Of a stretch of 64,000 nucleotides of DNA, positions 31,903 to 39,377 are shown piece after piece. Source of the DNA: Curtobacterium sp. MCPF17_052. Its GTDB lineage: Bacteria; Actinomycetota; Actinomycetes; Actinomycetales; Microbacteriaceae. Numbering within the stretch: the stretch's first letter is position 1; each line of letters starts with the position of its first letter. The notes below the pieces were generated by a model. The model saw only the letters and a list, made by a program, of their open reading frames with translations, was not told where the DNA came from and ran no database searches. The DNA lies in contig NZ_QKSD01000013.1 in the NCBI RefSeq assembly GCF_003234085.1, positions 1 to 64,000 of the forward strand, written 5' to 3'. The translations under genes were made by a program, and so were the position numbers.

Positions 31903-32763
31903 ATGCTCGAACACATCGAACGTGACGGCGGCACCATCGCCGTCGACGTCAGCGGTACCGGACCCCTCGTCGTCCTCGCCCACGGCATGGGCGACAGCCG
32001 GCACTCGTACCGGTTCCTCGTCCCCGAACTGGTCGCCGCCGGGTACCGGGTCGCGAACGTCGACATCCGCGGCTGCGGCGACTCGAGCACCGGATGGACC
32101 GGGTACTCCCGCGCGGACATCGCCGGAGACCTCGTCGCCGTCGTCCGGCACCTCGGCGGCCCGGCCGTCGTCGTCGGTCAGTCGATCAGTGGCGGTGCCG
32201 CGACGATCGCCGCCGCGGACGCCCCGGAGCTCATCACCGGCGTCGTGGAACTCGCCCCCTTCACCCGGGCGCAGTCGTTCGACCTCGGCGGGTTCCTCCG
32301 CAACCGGAACCACCACCGATCCGGCACCGTCCAACTCCTCCGGGTCATGACGGCCGGCAGCCTGCCGGGCTGGCTCGCGTACCTGGACCTGGCCGTCGCC
32401 GCCAAGCCCGCCGACTGGGTCACCGAACGCGGGCACATCGAGGACACCCTGCGGCAGCCCGAGCGGATGGCCGTGCTCACGGCGATGACGAAGACCAACC
32501 CGGCCGACGCCGGCGCTCGACTGGCTGACGTCCGCTGCCCGGTGCTCGTCGTCCAGGGCGGTGCCGACCCGGACTGGGCCGACCCCGCAGCCGAGGGCCG
32601 CCGCATCCTCGGCGACCTGCCGACCGGCCTCGGCGAACTCGCCGTCATCGAAGGCGCCGGGCACTACCCGCACCGCGAGACCCCGGCCGAGGTCATGGAC
32701 CTCCTGCTCCCGTTCCTCGGGCGGACGCTCACGGCGACCACCACGGGTGGTGACCGTGCCTAG
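31903..32763 (+). CDS. Alpha/beta-fold hydrolase
   Basis: A 286-residue cytosolic hydrolase. The oxyanion segment is LAHGMGDSRHSYRFL, the nucleophile elbow GQSISGGAA (Ser in G-x-S-x-G form), the acid lies in VQGGADPDWADP, and the catalytic His in EGAGHYPHRETP. The substrate is unknown; the best parallels are esterases and haloperoxidase-like enzymes. The ATG at 31903 is chosen because AGGAGG sits 6 bases upstream; the frame extends further but overlaps the operator. The 3' end overlaps the downstream TetR gene by 8 bp, so enzyme and regulator form one autoregulated unit. Confidence 0.87.
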   Translation: MLEHIERDGGTIAVDVSGTGPLVVLAHGMGDSRHSYRFLVPELVAAGYRVANVDIRGCGDSSTGWTGYSRADIAGDLVAVVRHLGGPAVVVGQSISGGAATIAAADAPELITGVVELAPFTRAQSFDLGGFLRNRNHHRSGTVQLLRVMTAGSLPGWLAYLDLAVAAKPADWVTERGHIEDTLRQPERMAVLTAMTKTNPADAGARLADVRCPVLVVQGGADPDWADPAAEGRRILGDLPTGLGELAVIEGAGHYPHRETPAEVMDLLLPFLGRTLTATTTGGDRA

Positions 32764-33373
32764 GGCCGGACTCGACCCCGCGGTCGTCACCGAGGCCGCC
32801 GCGGTCCTCGCCGACGAGAACGGCCTCGCGCAGCTGAGCATGAGCACCGTCGCGGACCGGCTCGGCGTGAAGCCGCCGTCGCTCTACAAACACGTGGCGG
32901 GCCTCCCGGACCTGACCCGGCGGATCGCAGCACTCGCTGCCGCCGAACTGACCGAGGCGCTGACGGAGGCGACCCGGGGGAGCACGGGACGGGAGGCCCT
33001 GGCCGCCGCCGCGCGCACCGTCCGTCGGTACGTGCAGGAACACCCGGGCCGCTACGCCGCCACCACCGGCAGCCGACCGGCGGACGCCGACGATCCGCTC
33101 GCCACGGCCCTCGACCGGTCGCTGTCGTCGTTCGTCACGGTCCTGCGGGACTACGGGCTCGACCCGGCCGACGAGGTGCACGCGCTGCGGATGCTCCGCA
33201 GCATGCTGCACGGTTTCGCCACCCTCGAGGTGTCCGGCGGGTTCCAGCTCGGCGCCGACGTGGACGAGAGCTTCACCTGGATGATCGACTTCCTCGACCA
33301 GGGACTGCGGGCCCGGGCTACGGGTGGGGACGGGCGTTCGGTCGTGCCCGACGGGCGAGCGCCGCGTCCCTGA
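32756..33373 (+). CDS. TetR-family regulator (WHG-type C-terminal domain)
   Basis: A 205-residue repressor with an N-terminal TetR HTH (LSMSTVADRLGVKPPSLYKH near residues 30-55) and a C-terminal domain with VHALRMLRSMLHGFATLEVSGGF, the WHG-type pattern. It probably binds the nested palindrome in front of the hydrolase gene. GTG at 32756 is the start that gives a full HTH; the frame upstream is shadow. The C-terminal tail is Arg/Gly/Pro-rich. Confidence 0.87.
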   Translation: MPRAGLDPAVVTEAAAVLADENGLAQLSMSTVADRLGVKPPSLYKHVAGLPDLTRRIAALAAAELTEALTEATRGSTGREALAAAARTVRRYVQEHPGRYAATTGSRPADADDPLATALDRSLSSFVTVLRDYGLDPADEVHALRMLRSMLHGFATLEVSGGFQLGADVDESFTWMIDFLDQGLRARATGGDGRSVVPDGRAPRP

Positions 33374-33392
33374 CGCGGAGCTCCCCCGTGGG

Positions 33393-34064
33393 TCAGCGCA
33401 GCGTCGCGATCCCGGCCAGGATCACGTCGACTCCGGCGCGGAACTGCGCGCGGTCGTCATGGTCGGCGAACGTCGTCGCGACCCGGTCCAGGAAGGGGAA
33501 CGCGTCGGCGCCCCCCTGGGTGGTCCTCCTGGTGGCGACCGCGCCGAGGAACGCGGACCGGTCCGTGCCGGGGCCGGCGAGGCGCGCTGCTGCTGCGTAC
33601 TGCCCCGCGACACCGAGGACGTGGTGCACCAGCGTCGAGGTGGCATCGAACTGCGCCGAGGCGGGCACGCCCAGCGCGTCCAGCAGTGTGCCGACACGGT
33701 CGAAGACCCGGAGGACCGCGGGCTGCCACGGCTCTGCTGCCAGTTGCGTGCCGACCCACGGGTGCGCGTCGAACACGTCGAACACGTCGAGCATGAGGAT
33801 CCGCACGGCCTGCGCTGGTTCCGCGGGGGGCGTTCGGTCGTGCAGGGCTGCGGCGACCACCTCGTCGGTGACGGCTGTCAGCAGCTGGCTCTTGTTCGCG
33901 ACGTGGTGGTAGATCGCTCCTGCGCCGGTGTGGAGCCGGGTCGCGAGCGCCCGGAAGGTCAGTCCCGTCTCGCCGGCTGCGTCGAGGATCTCGACCGACG
34001 CCCGGACGATCACGTCCTTCGTCAACGGTTCCCTGCGCCGCTCGGCTCGCTGCTCGTCCTGCAC
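33393..34064 (-). CDS. TetR-family regulator
   Basis: A 223-residue repressor. The HTH is at about residues 14-60 (LTKDVIVRASVEILDAAGET, LTFRALATRLHTGAGAIYHHV). The C-terminal effector domain contains PWVGTQLAAEPWQPAVLRVF and LVHHVLGVAGQYAAAA. The GTG start at 34064 lies 20 bases from two GGAAC-N3-GTTCC operators and is divergent from the monooxygenase gene, so it should repress both. The effector may be the substrate of the monooxygenase. Confidence 0.9.
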   Translation of the reverse strand: MQDEQRAERRREPLTKDVIVRASVEILDAAGETGLTFRALATRLHTGAGAIYHHVANKSQLLTAVTDEVVAAALHDRTPPAEPAQAVRILMLDVFDVFDAHPWVGTQLAAEPWQPAVLRVFDRVGTLLDALGVPASAQFDATSTLVHHVLGVAGQYAAAARLAGPGTDRSAFLGAVATRRTTQGGADAFPFLDRVATTFADHDDRAQFRAGVDVILAGIATLR

Positions 34065-34083
34065 GACCCCATCTTGACATGAC

Positions 34084-34098
34084 TGGAACCACGTTCCA
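34084..34098. promoter_or_regulatory. TetR operator, site 1
   Basis: TGGAAC-CAC-GTTCCA is a perfect 6-3-6 palindrome in the gap between the divergent tetR and monooxygenase genes. Site 2 has the same arms. Confidence 0.75.
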
Positions 34099-34108
34099 TA
34101 CTCAGCGG

Positions 34109-34123
34109 TGGAACACCGTTCCA
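34109..34123. promoter_or_regulatory. TetR operator, site 2
   Basis: TGGAAC-ACC-GTTCCA repeats the site 1 arms with centres 25 bp apart, that is about 2.5 helical turns. Confidence 0.75.
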
Positions 34124-34170
34124 ACGTGATGTCACCGATGTCGCCGTCTTCCCTCCCCAGAAGGATCCGC

Positions 34171-34485
34171 ATGCTCACCTCCAACCAGCCCGGCACCGTC
34201 CTGCAGTTCCAGGCGAAGCCCGGCATGGGCGACCGCCTGTTCGAACTCACCAACGCGCTGCACTTCACCGGGGACCCGGACGGTCCCACCGACTGGGTGC
34301 TCTGCCGCGCGGACGACGACCCGGACACCCTGTGGGTGTTCGAGTTCTACGCGGACGACGCGTCGTTCGAACGCCACTTCGCCGACCCCGTGATCGACGC
34401 GAACCACGAGGAGGTCATCGACCTGCTCGCCGCTCCGCCGATGCGGGTGACCGTCCGGCCTGCCTTCTCGGGGTTCGCGAGCTGA
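34171..34485 (+). CDS. Antibiotic biosynthesis monooxygenase (ABM)-domain protein
   Basis: A 104-residue small dimeric alpha/beta-barrel protein of the ABM/quinol monooxygenase type. The pattern GTVLQFQAKPGMGDRLFEL, then LWVFEFYADDASFERHFADP and a final VTVRPAFSGF strand is typical. Such proteins oxidise quinols, aromatic polyketides or haem without a cofactor, but many are uncharacterised. The ATG at 34171 has AGAAGG upstream; the frame reaches back to 34108 but that stretch covers operator 2. The divergent TetR is its likely regulator. Confidence 0.83.
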   Translation: MLTSNQPGTVLQFQAKPGMGDRLFELTNALHFTGDPDGPTDWVLCRADDDPDTLWVFEFYADDASFERHFADPVIDANHEEVIDLLAAPPMRVTVRPAFSGFAS

Positions 34486-34575
34486 AGCCCGGCCGTCGCG
34501 ATCGCCGCGGTCGCGCTCCTGCCTCCGGTTCAGCACACGCCGACCTTGGCGCTCCGGCCGGAGCAGGCGGCCCGC

Positions 34576-34581
34576 TACCGT
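34576..34581 (+). promoter_or_regulatory. -10 box of a leaderless 32-residue ORF
   Basis: TACCGT ends 7 bases before the ATG at 34589, the distance seen in other leaderless genes of this window. No -35 box at proper spacing is evident. Confidence 0.4.
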
Positions 34582-34588
34582 CATCGGT

Positions 34589-34687
34589 ATGAGTGTCTCG
34601 TCCTCCGGCCGCAGATCCGTCGAGGGCGACTGGCCGCTGGTGCGGGAGCTGCAGAGCGGGCGTCCTCTCGACGGACGCGCACGATGA
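34589..34687 (+). CDS. Small ORF coupled to the acetyltransferase
   Basis: A 32-residue ORF (MSVSSSGRRSVEGDWPLVRE onwards) with a TACCGT box 7 bases before the ATG and a stop that overlaps the next ATG as ATGA. It may be a leader peptide that couples translation of the acetyltransferase, or a tiny protein. No family is recognised. Confidence 0.4.
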   Translation: MSVSSSGRRSVEGDWPLVRELQSGRPLDGRAR

Positions 34688-35241
34688 CCAGCATCCGCCT
34701 GATCGAACCCGGCGACGGCCGCGCACTCTCCGACCTGCTCGTCCGCAACCGGGCGTTCCTCGCGCCGTGGAGCCCCATCCGCGCCGACGGGTACGAGACC
34801 GTCGCCGGTCAGCGGACGGACATCGACCTCGTGCTGGAGCAACACCGTCGCGGCGGGACCGTCCCGTTCGTGGTCCTCGACGATGACGGCCAGGTGGCAG
34901 GTCGTCTGACCCTCAGCGGCATCGTGCGCGGCTCGTTCCGGTCCTGCGCGATGGGGTACTGGTTGTCGGAGGACCGGACCGGCCGAGGCCTCGCGACCCG
35001 CGCAGTCGCCGCGGCGCTCGGGCATGCGTTCGACGAGATCGGCCTGCATCGGGTCCAGGCCGAGACCCTCGTCCACAACACTGCCTCGCAGCGGGTGCTG
35101 GCCCGCAACGGTTTCGTCCAGTACGGCCTCGCCCCGCGGTACCTCGAGATCGCGGGCCGATGGCAGGACCACCGCATGTTCCAGCGGCTGCGTGACGATC
35201 CTCCGGTCCCGGTCCCGGTCCCGGTCCCGGTCGACCGTTGA
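34684..35241 (+). CDS. GNAT acetyltransferase, RimJ/RimL type
   Basis: A 185-residue acetyltransferase. MTSIRLIEPGDGRALSDLLV begins the fold. The CoA loop is EDRTGRGLATRAVAAAL, followed by GLHRVQAETLVHNTASQRVL and ARNGFVQYGLAPRYLEIAGR, the typical RimJ/RimL ending. Members acetylate N-termini of ribosomal proteins or small amines; the substrate here is unknown. The C-terminus carries a dipeptide tract PVPVPVPVPV encoded by tandem GGTCCC units, an apparent microsatellite expansion. No ribosome site precedes the ATG, in line with coupling to the 32-residue ORF. Confidence 0.87.
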   Translation: MTSIRLIEPGDGRALSDLLVRNRAFLAPWSPIRADGYETVAGQRTDIDLVLEQHRRGGTVPFVVLDDDGQVAGRLTLSGIVRGSFRSCAMGYWLSEDRTGRGLATRAVAAALGHAFDEIGLHRVQAETLVHNTASQRVLARNGFVQYGLAPRYLEIAGRWQDHRMFQRLRDDPPVPVPVPVPVDR

Positions 35242-35281
35242 CTTTCCATGGCGGCAAATGATTGACTTGCCGATATGGAAA
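35238..35281 (+). promoter_or_regulatory. Leaderless promoter inside a long inverted repeat
   Basis: TTTCCATGGCGGCAA (35243-35257) and TTGCCGATATGGAAA (35267-35281) match at 13 of 15 paired positions. A -35 TTGACT (35238-35243) and a TTGACT in -10 position (35262-35267), 7 bases before the ATG, flank or lie between the arms; the right arm includes the start codon. A bound repressor would cover promoter and start. Confidence 0.6.
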
Positions 35282-35769
35282 ACGACCCGAGGAACAGCGC
35301 ACCCGACGGCTCGGACCCGACCGACGCCCGACAGGCGCTCGCCGCGGTCGACGCGACCAGGGCCTCCGTCGCCGACCGTCTGGTGACCCCGTGGTGGTAC
35401 CACCCGGCCCTGGGCCTGCTCGCCGGCGCCTACCTGGTCGGCTACGCGTTGGGCGACACCATCGTCCGAGTGACCGTGCTCGTCGTCTTCTTCGCCGGGA
35501 TCTTCACGCTCGTCTCGGCCTACCGCCGACTCACCGGTGTGTGGGTCTCCGGCCACCGAGCCGGAGCCGCGACCCGATGGGCAGTGGCGATGGGCGTGTT
35601 CGACGTGGTCGCGGTCGTCGCCGCGATCTTCGTGCACGAGGCCACGGGCCTCCTCTGGCCGGTGTGGGTGCTGGCGGCGATGGTCGTCGTGGCGATGGTC
35701 GTGCTCGGACGTCGGTTCGACCGCCGACTGCGGTCGGAGCTGCGGCAGGGCCGTGTGCAGGCCTCGTGA
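35275..35769 (+). CDS. Membrane protein with regulator partner
   Basis: A 164-residue protein with an acidic soluble N-terminus (about 40 residues) and four hydrophobic spans at about 44-60, 63-80, 103-122 and 126-143. I do not recognise a specific family, although short four-helix proteins paired with winged-helix regulators are common in actinobacteria. Its ATG lies in the right arm of a palindromic operator. The stop overlaps the regulator start as GTGA. Confidence 0.78.
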   Translation: MENDPRNSAPDGSDPTDARQALAAVDATRASVADRLVTPWWYHPALGLLAGAYLVGYALGDTIVRVTVLVVFFAGIFTLVSAYRRLTGVWVSGHRAGAATRWAVAMGVFDVVAVVAAIFVHEATGLLWPVWVLAAMVVVAMVVLGRRFDRRLRSELRQGRVQAS

Positions 35770-36083
35770 CCGCCGCGCCGTCAACGGGTCGGGGGAGCGG
35801 CGTGAGCGGGACGTTCGACGAGGTGGTGCACGCACCGAACCGTCTGCAGATCTGCGCGTTCCTCGATCCGCTCGACCAGGCCGAGTTCGCAGTGGTGCGC
35901 GACGTGCTCGGCGCAAGCGACTCGGTCACGAGCAAGCACGTCAAGGTGCTGCAGGACGCGGGGTACCTGACGGTGCGCAAGCCGACCGGCAAGGGTCGGG
36001 TCAAGACGTGGCTCGCACTCACCCCGGAGGGTCGCAGCGCCTACCAGGGACACGTCGCCGCCCTGCGCGCACTGTTGGGCTGA
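35766..36083 (+). CDS. Winged-helix transcriptional regulator (HTH_34 type)
   Basis: A 105-residue single-domain DNA-binding protein. Residues 17-100 form a winged helix (VHAPNRLQICAFLDPLDQAE, ASDSVTSKHVKVLQDAGYLT, then the wing KPTGKGRVKTWLALTPEGR). Such proteins usually repress their own two-gene operon. The palindrome at the operon start is the likely site. The GTG at 35766 overlaps the upstream stop; a later GTG at 35802 would also keep the HTH. Confidence 0.88.
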   Translation: MTAAPSTGRGSGVSGTFDEVVHAPNRLQICAFLDPLDQAEFAVVRDVLGASDSVTSKHVKVLQDAGYLTVRKPTGKGRVKTWLALTPEGRSAYQGHVAALRALLG

Positions 36084-36145
36084 CGCCGGAGCGTTCGAGG
36101 GACCGCGACGTGAGCCGATGCGGTCGTGGAGATCGGCACGGACGC

Positions 36146-36937
36146 TCAGGCGTGAGCGGCCAGGTGTGCGCCCCACACCGCGTAGGTGTCGCGGTACCGG
36201 TGTTCCTCCGCCTCCGGACGCCACACCGATCGCGTCAGCTCCTCCGGGAAGCCGACGACGCTGACACGCGGATGGTCCTCCGCCACGGCGCGAGACCGGA
36301 GGTTGAGCGCCTTCCCGTGCACGCCGGCGGCGGCCCGCGCGGGACGGGAGAGGCTGCCGGCGTTGTCGAGGGGCGGGATCTCACCGACGAGGACCCGGGC
36401 GGTGGGCGGGAGTACCTCGAGGAGTGCGGTGACGGTGTCCCGGAGGTGCTCCTCCCACGTTCTCGGAGGCATGACTCGCAGCGCGTCGGTGATGCCCACC
36501 ATGACGACGGCGAGCTCGCACTCCTGCAGGTGTTCGCGGTGCGCGTGGACGATCGGTGGCAGCTGTCGGACGCTGGACGACGGTGCGCTGGCGATCGACC
36601 ACGAGGTCCCTCGCCCACATCGGCCTGCGCGCTTCCGGGCGAAGAACGCCGGGAGGGACAGCTCGTGGGTACGGACGCCGAGCGACAGTTCGCCGCGCTC
36701 GCCGACGAACCAGACCCGGTCGACCGCCGACCCCGGGACGGTGCCGGCCGGGTCGTCGTCGGGGAACACGTCCCAGGCGGCGTCGGAACGGCGGAAGACG
36801 AACTCGCTCATCCGCCCCACACGCACCGGCATCATGAGTGCGGAACGGACCATCTCGCGGGCTCGTGACATCGGTGCACCCTCGTCGAACGAGCGCAGCA
36901 GCGTGTCCGCCGCGGGGTCGACGTCCTTCCGGGTCAC
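36146..36937 (-). CDS. SGNH-hydrolase-like protein, degenerate active site
   Basis: About 263 residues resembling actinobacterial SGNH/GDSL hydrolases, with an N-terminal helical region of about 75 residues. Block I, normally G-D-S, reads VGERGELSLGV, so the nucleophile Ser is missing. Block III, normally GxND, reads MVGITDALR with Thr for Asn. The C-terminal WGAHLAAH retains the region of the catalytic His. It is therefore probably a non-catalytic relative. The start is uncertain: GTG at 36937 follows a TAGCTT box closely, and ATG at 36871 is an alternative. It is convergent with the winged-helix gene and follows the rbs operon on the same strand. Confidence 0.72.
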   Translation of the reverse strand: MTRKDVDPAADTLLRSFDEGAPMSRAREMVRSALMMPVRVGRMSEFVFRRSDAAWDVFPDDDPAGTVPGSAVDRVWFVGERGELSLGVRTHELSLPAFFARKRAGRCGRGTSWSIASAPSSSVRQLPPIVHAHREHLQECELAVVMVGITDALRVMPPRTWEEHLRDTVTALLEVLPPTARVLVGEIPPLDNAGSLSRPARAAAGVHGKALNLRSRAVAEDHPRVSVVGFPEELTRSVWRPEAEEHRYRDTYAVWGAHLAAHA

Positions 36938-37011
36938 CGCCAAGCTAGTCCGCCACCATGGGGACCATCGGGGTACAAACCGTCGGTGGCGAGCCGGGGA
37001 CGGCCCGGACC

Positions 37012-37395
37012 TCAGAACGGAACGCCGCAGACGAGCACCGCGTTGGCGAACGGCGTCGCCTCGCCGGTGCGCACGAACAGCCGCGCTCCGCCGGACATCG
37101 CCTTGAGCTGCTCGTGCGACACCGACCGGCGCTCCGGGAACCGTTCGGCCAACCAGGTCTCGGCCTCGGTCCCAGCGACCTCCGTCGCGACGACGCAGTC
37201 CTGGAAGACCGCGTCCCCGAGCAGTGCGTCGAGGACGTCGACGAAACGCGGGACTCCGTGCACGAGGGCGAGGTCCACGACCGGGACTCCCGGTGGGATC
37301 GGGAGCCCGCAGTCCGCGACCACGACGAGGTCGCCGTGGCCGAGCCGACTCAGCCCCGCGTTCAACTCCGCGTTGAGGATGCCGGTCTTCTTCAC
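37012..37395 (-). CDS. rbsD: D-ribose pyranase
   Basis: A 127-residue RbsD that converts beta-pyranose ribose to the beta-furanose form used by ribokinase. The N-terminal MKKTGILNAELNAGLSRLGH has the catalytic His20, and GDLVVVADCGLPIPPG follows. The C-terminus PFANAVLVCGVPF is conserved. GTG start at 37395 overlaps the rbsK stop (GTGA). Last gene of the ribose operon. Confidence 0.95.
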   Translation of the reverse strand: MKKTGILNAELNAGLSRLGHGDLVVVADCGLPIPPGVPVVDLALVHGVPRFVDVLDALLGDAVFQDCVVATEVAGTEAETWLAERFPERRSVSHEQLKAMSGGARLFVRTGEATPFANAVLVCGVPF

Positions 37396-38378
37396 GCGTC
37401 GACTCCCTGCGCTCCGTCGGTCCCGTCCTCGGACTCGGACACGGACTCGGACTCGACCTCGGGCAGCACGTCGTCGAGCGTCGGGTAGGACGGCTGGGTC
37501 CCGACCCCCTGCACGGCGAACGCCCCGACCCGGACGGCCTCACGAGCCGACTCGAGCAGGGAGCGTCCCGCGGCGAGCCCGGCGGCGAGCGCCCCGACGA
37601 ACGCGTCGCCCGCACCGGAGGTGTCGACCGCGACCACGCGCGGTGACGGCACGGCGATCACCGCTGTCGGGTCCTCGTCGTCGGAGACCAGGGCACCGCG
37701 TGCTCCGAGCGTGACGACCACGGACCGGATGCCGAGCGAGCGGAGCATCGCGACGAGCGCTCCCTCGTCCGCCGGCACCTCGGCACCGGGGACGAGCTGC
37801 GCGAGGACGAGCGCTGCCTCGTGCTCGTTGACGACGAGCGGGTCGGCGGCGAGCACGACCTCCCGTCCGACCGGCACGACGGGCGCCAGGTTGAGCAGCA
37901 CCCGCCCGGTCGCCGCCGTGACGGCGGCGCCGACGCCGTCCGCGGGGACCTCGCCCTGCAGGACGACCACCGCGGCCGACGCGACGGTGTCCGCGGCCGC
38001 GAGCACAGCCTCCGTCCCGGTCGCCGCGTTGGCCCCGGGGACCACGACGATCGTGTTCTCGCCGCTGCGGTCGACCGTGATGGTCGCGAGCCCGGTGGGG
38101 GCGTCGACCGCGCGGACGTGGGTGACGTCGACGCCGCTGTCGGCCAGGAGGCTCGTGGCCACCGTCGCCGCACCGTCGCGTCCGACGCTCCCCACCATCA
38201 CGGTCGGCGCGCCCCGACGGGCGGCCGCGACGGCCTGGTTCGCACCCTTGCCACCCGGGAGCAGGGCGAAGGAGGTCGCGATGAGCGTCTCACCCGGTGC
38301 GGGGTGGCGATCGACGGTCACGACCTGGTCGACGTTGAGCGAACCCACGACGACCACGGTTCCGGTGGGACGGCTCAC
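37392..38378 (-). CDS. rbsK: Ribokinase
   Basis: A 328-residue PfkB-family kinase that makes ribose-5-phosphate. The ribose motif GGKGANQAVAAARRGAPTVM near residue 40 and DTSGAGDAFVGALAAGLAAG with catalytic Asp near 250 are intact. The C-terminal 25 residues (EVESESVSESEDGTDGAQG) are an acidic Ser/Glu extension encoded by GACTCG-type hexamer repeats, beyond the normal end of the family. GTG start overlaps the rbsB stop. Confidence 0.95.
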   Translation of the reverse strand: MSRPTGTVVVVGSLNVDQVVTVDRHPAPGETLIATSFALLPGGKGANQAVAAARRGAPTVMVGSVGRDGAATVATSLLADSGVDVTHVRAVDAPTGLATITVDRSGENTIVVVPGANAATGTEAVLAAADTVASAAVVVLQGEVPADGVGAAVTAATGRVLLNLAPVVPVGREVVLAADPLVVNEHEAALVLAQLVPGAEVPADEGALVAMLRSLGIRSVVVTLGARGALVSDDEDPTAVIAVPSPRVVAVDTSGAGDAFVGALAAGLAAGRSLLESAREAVRVGAFAVQGVGTQPSYPTLDDVLPEVESESVSESEDGTDGAQGVDA

Positions 38379-39325
38379 TTGGTGAAGTCTCCGACGTTGC
38401 TCTTGGTCACCGAGACGACGGGCACCTGGACGGTCTTCTCGGCCTTGCCGGAGACGGCCTTCACGGCCTGGTCGACCGCCAGTGCGCCGAGCTTGGCGGG
38501 CTGCTGGGCGACCGAGCTGCTCAGTGTGCCGTCCTGGATGGCCTTGAGGCCGTCGGCCTCGCCGTCGAAGCCGGCGACCTTGACGCTCGTGCCGGCCTTC
38601 GCGCCCAGGGCCTTGATCGCGCCGAGTGCCATCTCGTCGTTCTCGGCGAAGACGCCGACGACGTCGGGGTGGGCCTGCAGCAGGTTGGTGGTGACGTCGA
38701 GCGCGGTGGCGCGGTCGAAGTTCGCGGTCTGCTTGCCGACGACCTTGATCCCCGGGTAGGCCTTGATGCCCTCGGCGAAGCCCTGGCCACGGTCACGGCT
38801 GGCGGAGGTGCCCGCCTGACCCTGCAGGACGAGGATCTCGCCCTTCTCGCCGATCGCCTTCGCCAGGTCGTCGGCGGCCTGCTTGCCACCGGCGACGTTG
38901 TCGCTCGCGATGAACGAGTCGACCGAGGCGTCGTTGACGGTGCGGTCGACGGCGATGACCGGGATCTCGGCCTTGTTCAGCGCGGTGACGCTCGGGCCGG
39001 CAGCGTCGGAGTCGACCGGGTTGACGATGACGGCCTTGGTGCTGCCGCTCGAGGCGGTCTGCAGCTGGTTCGCCTGCTGGGCCGAGTCGTTCTGGGCGTC
39101 GACGACGTCGAGGGTGACGCCCTGCTTCTTCGCCTCGGCCTTCGCGCCGTCGCGGACCTCGACGAAGAACGGGTTGTTGAGCGTGGAGAGGGCGAGCGTG
39201 ATCTTCATGTCGCCGCCGCCCGACGCGCCGGTGCTGCTCGTGCGGTTGCACCCGGCGGTGCCGAGGACGACCAGGCCGGCGACGACGCCGACGGTGGCGA
39301 CCTTCTGGAAGGAGGAGAACTTCAT
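38375..39325 (-). CDS. rbsB: Ribose ABC transporter binding lipoprotein
   Basis: A 316-residue solute-binding protein with lipoprotein signal ending at Cys26 (LGTAGC). The ribose-binding pattern is clear: TLNNPFFVEVRDGAKAEAKK, VIAVDRTVNDASVDSFIASD, LQGQAGTSASRDRGQGF and ENDEMALGAIKAL. It delivers ribose to RbsC. An AAGGAACC ribosome site precedes the ATG. Confidence 0.95.
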   Translation of the reverse strand: MKFSSFQKVATVGVVAGLVVLGTAGCNRTSSTGASGGGDMKITLALSTLNNPFFVEVRDGAKAEAKKQGVTLDVVDAQNDSAQQANQLQTASSGSTKAVIVNPVDSDAAGPSVTALNKAEIPVIAVDRTVNDASVDSFIASDNVAGGKQAADDLAKAIGEKGEILVLQGQAGTSASRDRGQGFAEGIKAYPGIKVVGKQTANFDRATALDVTTNLLQAHPDVVGVFAENDEMALGAIKALGAKAGTSVKVAGFDGEADGLKAIQDGTLSSSVAQQPAKLGALAVDQAVKAVSGKAEKTVQVPVVSVTKSNVGDFTK

Positions 39326-39377
39326 CGTTGGTTCCTTTGTGGAGAGGGTGGGGGAGGAGGAAGAGGAGAGGAGCGCG

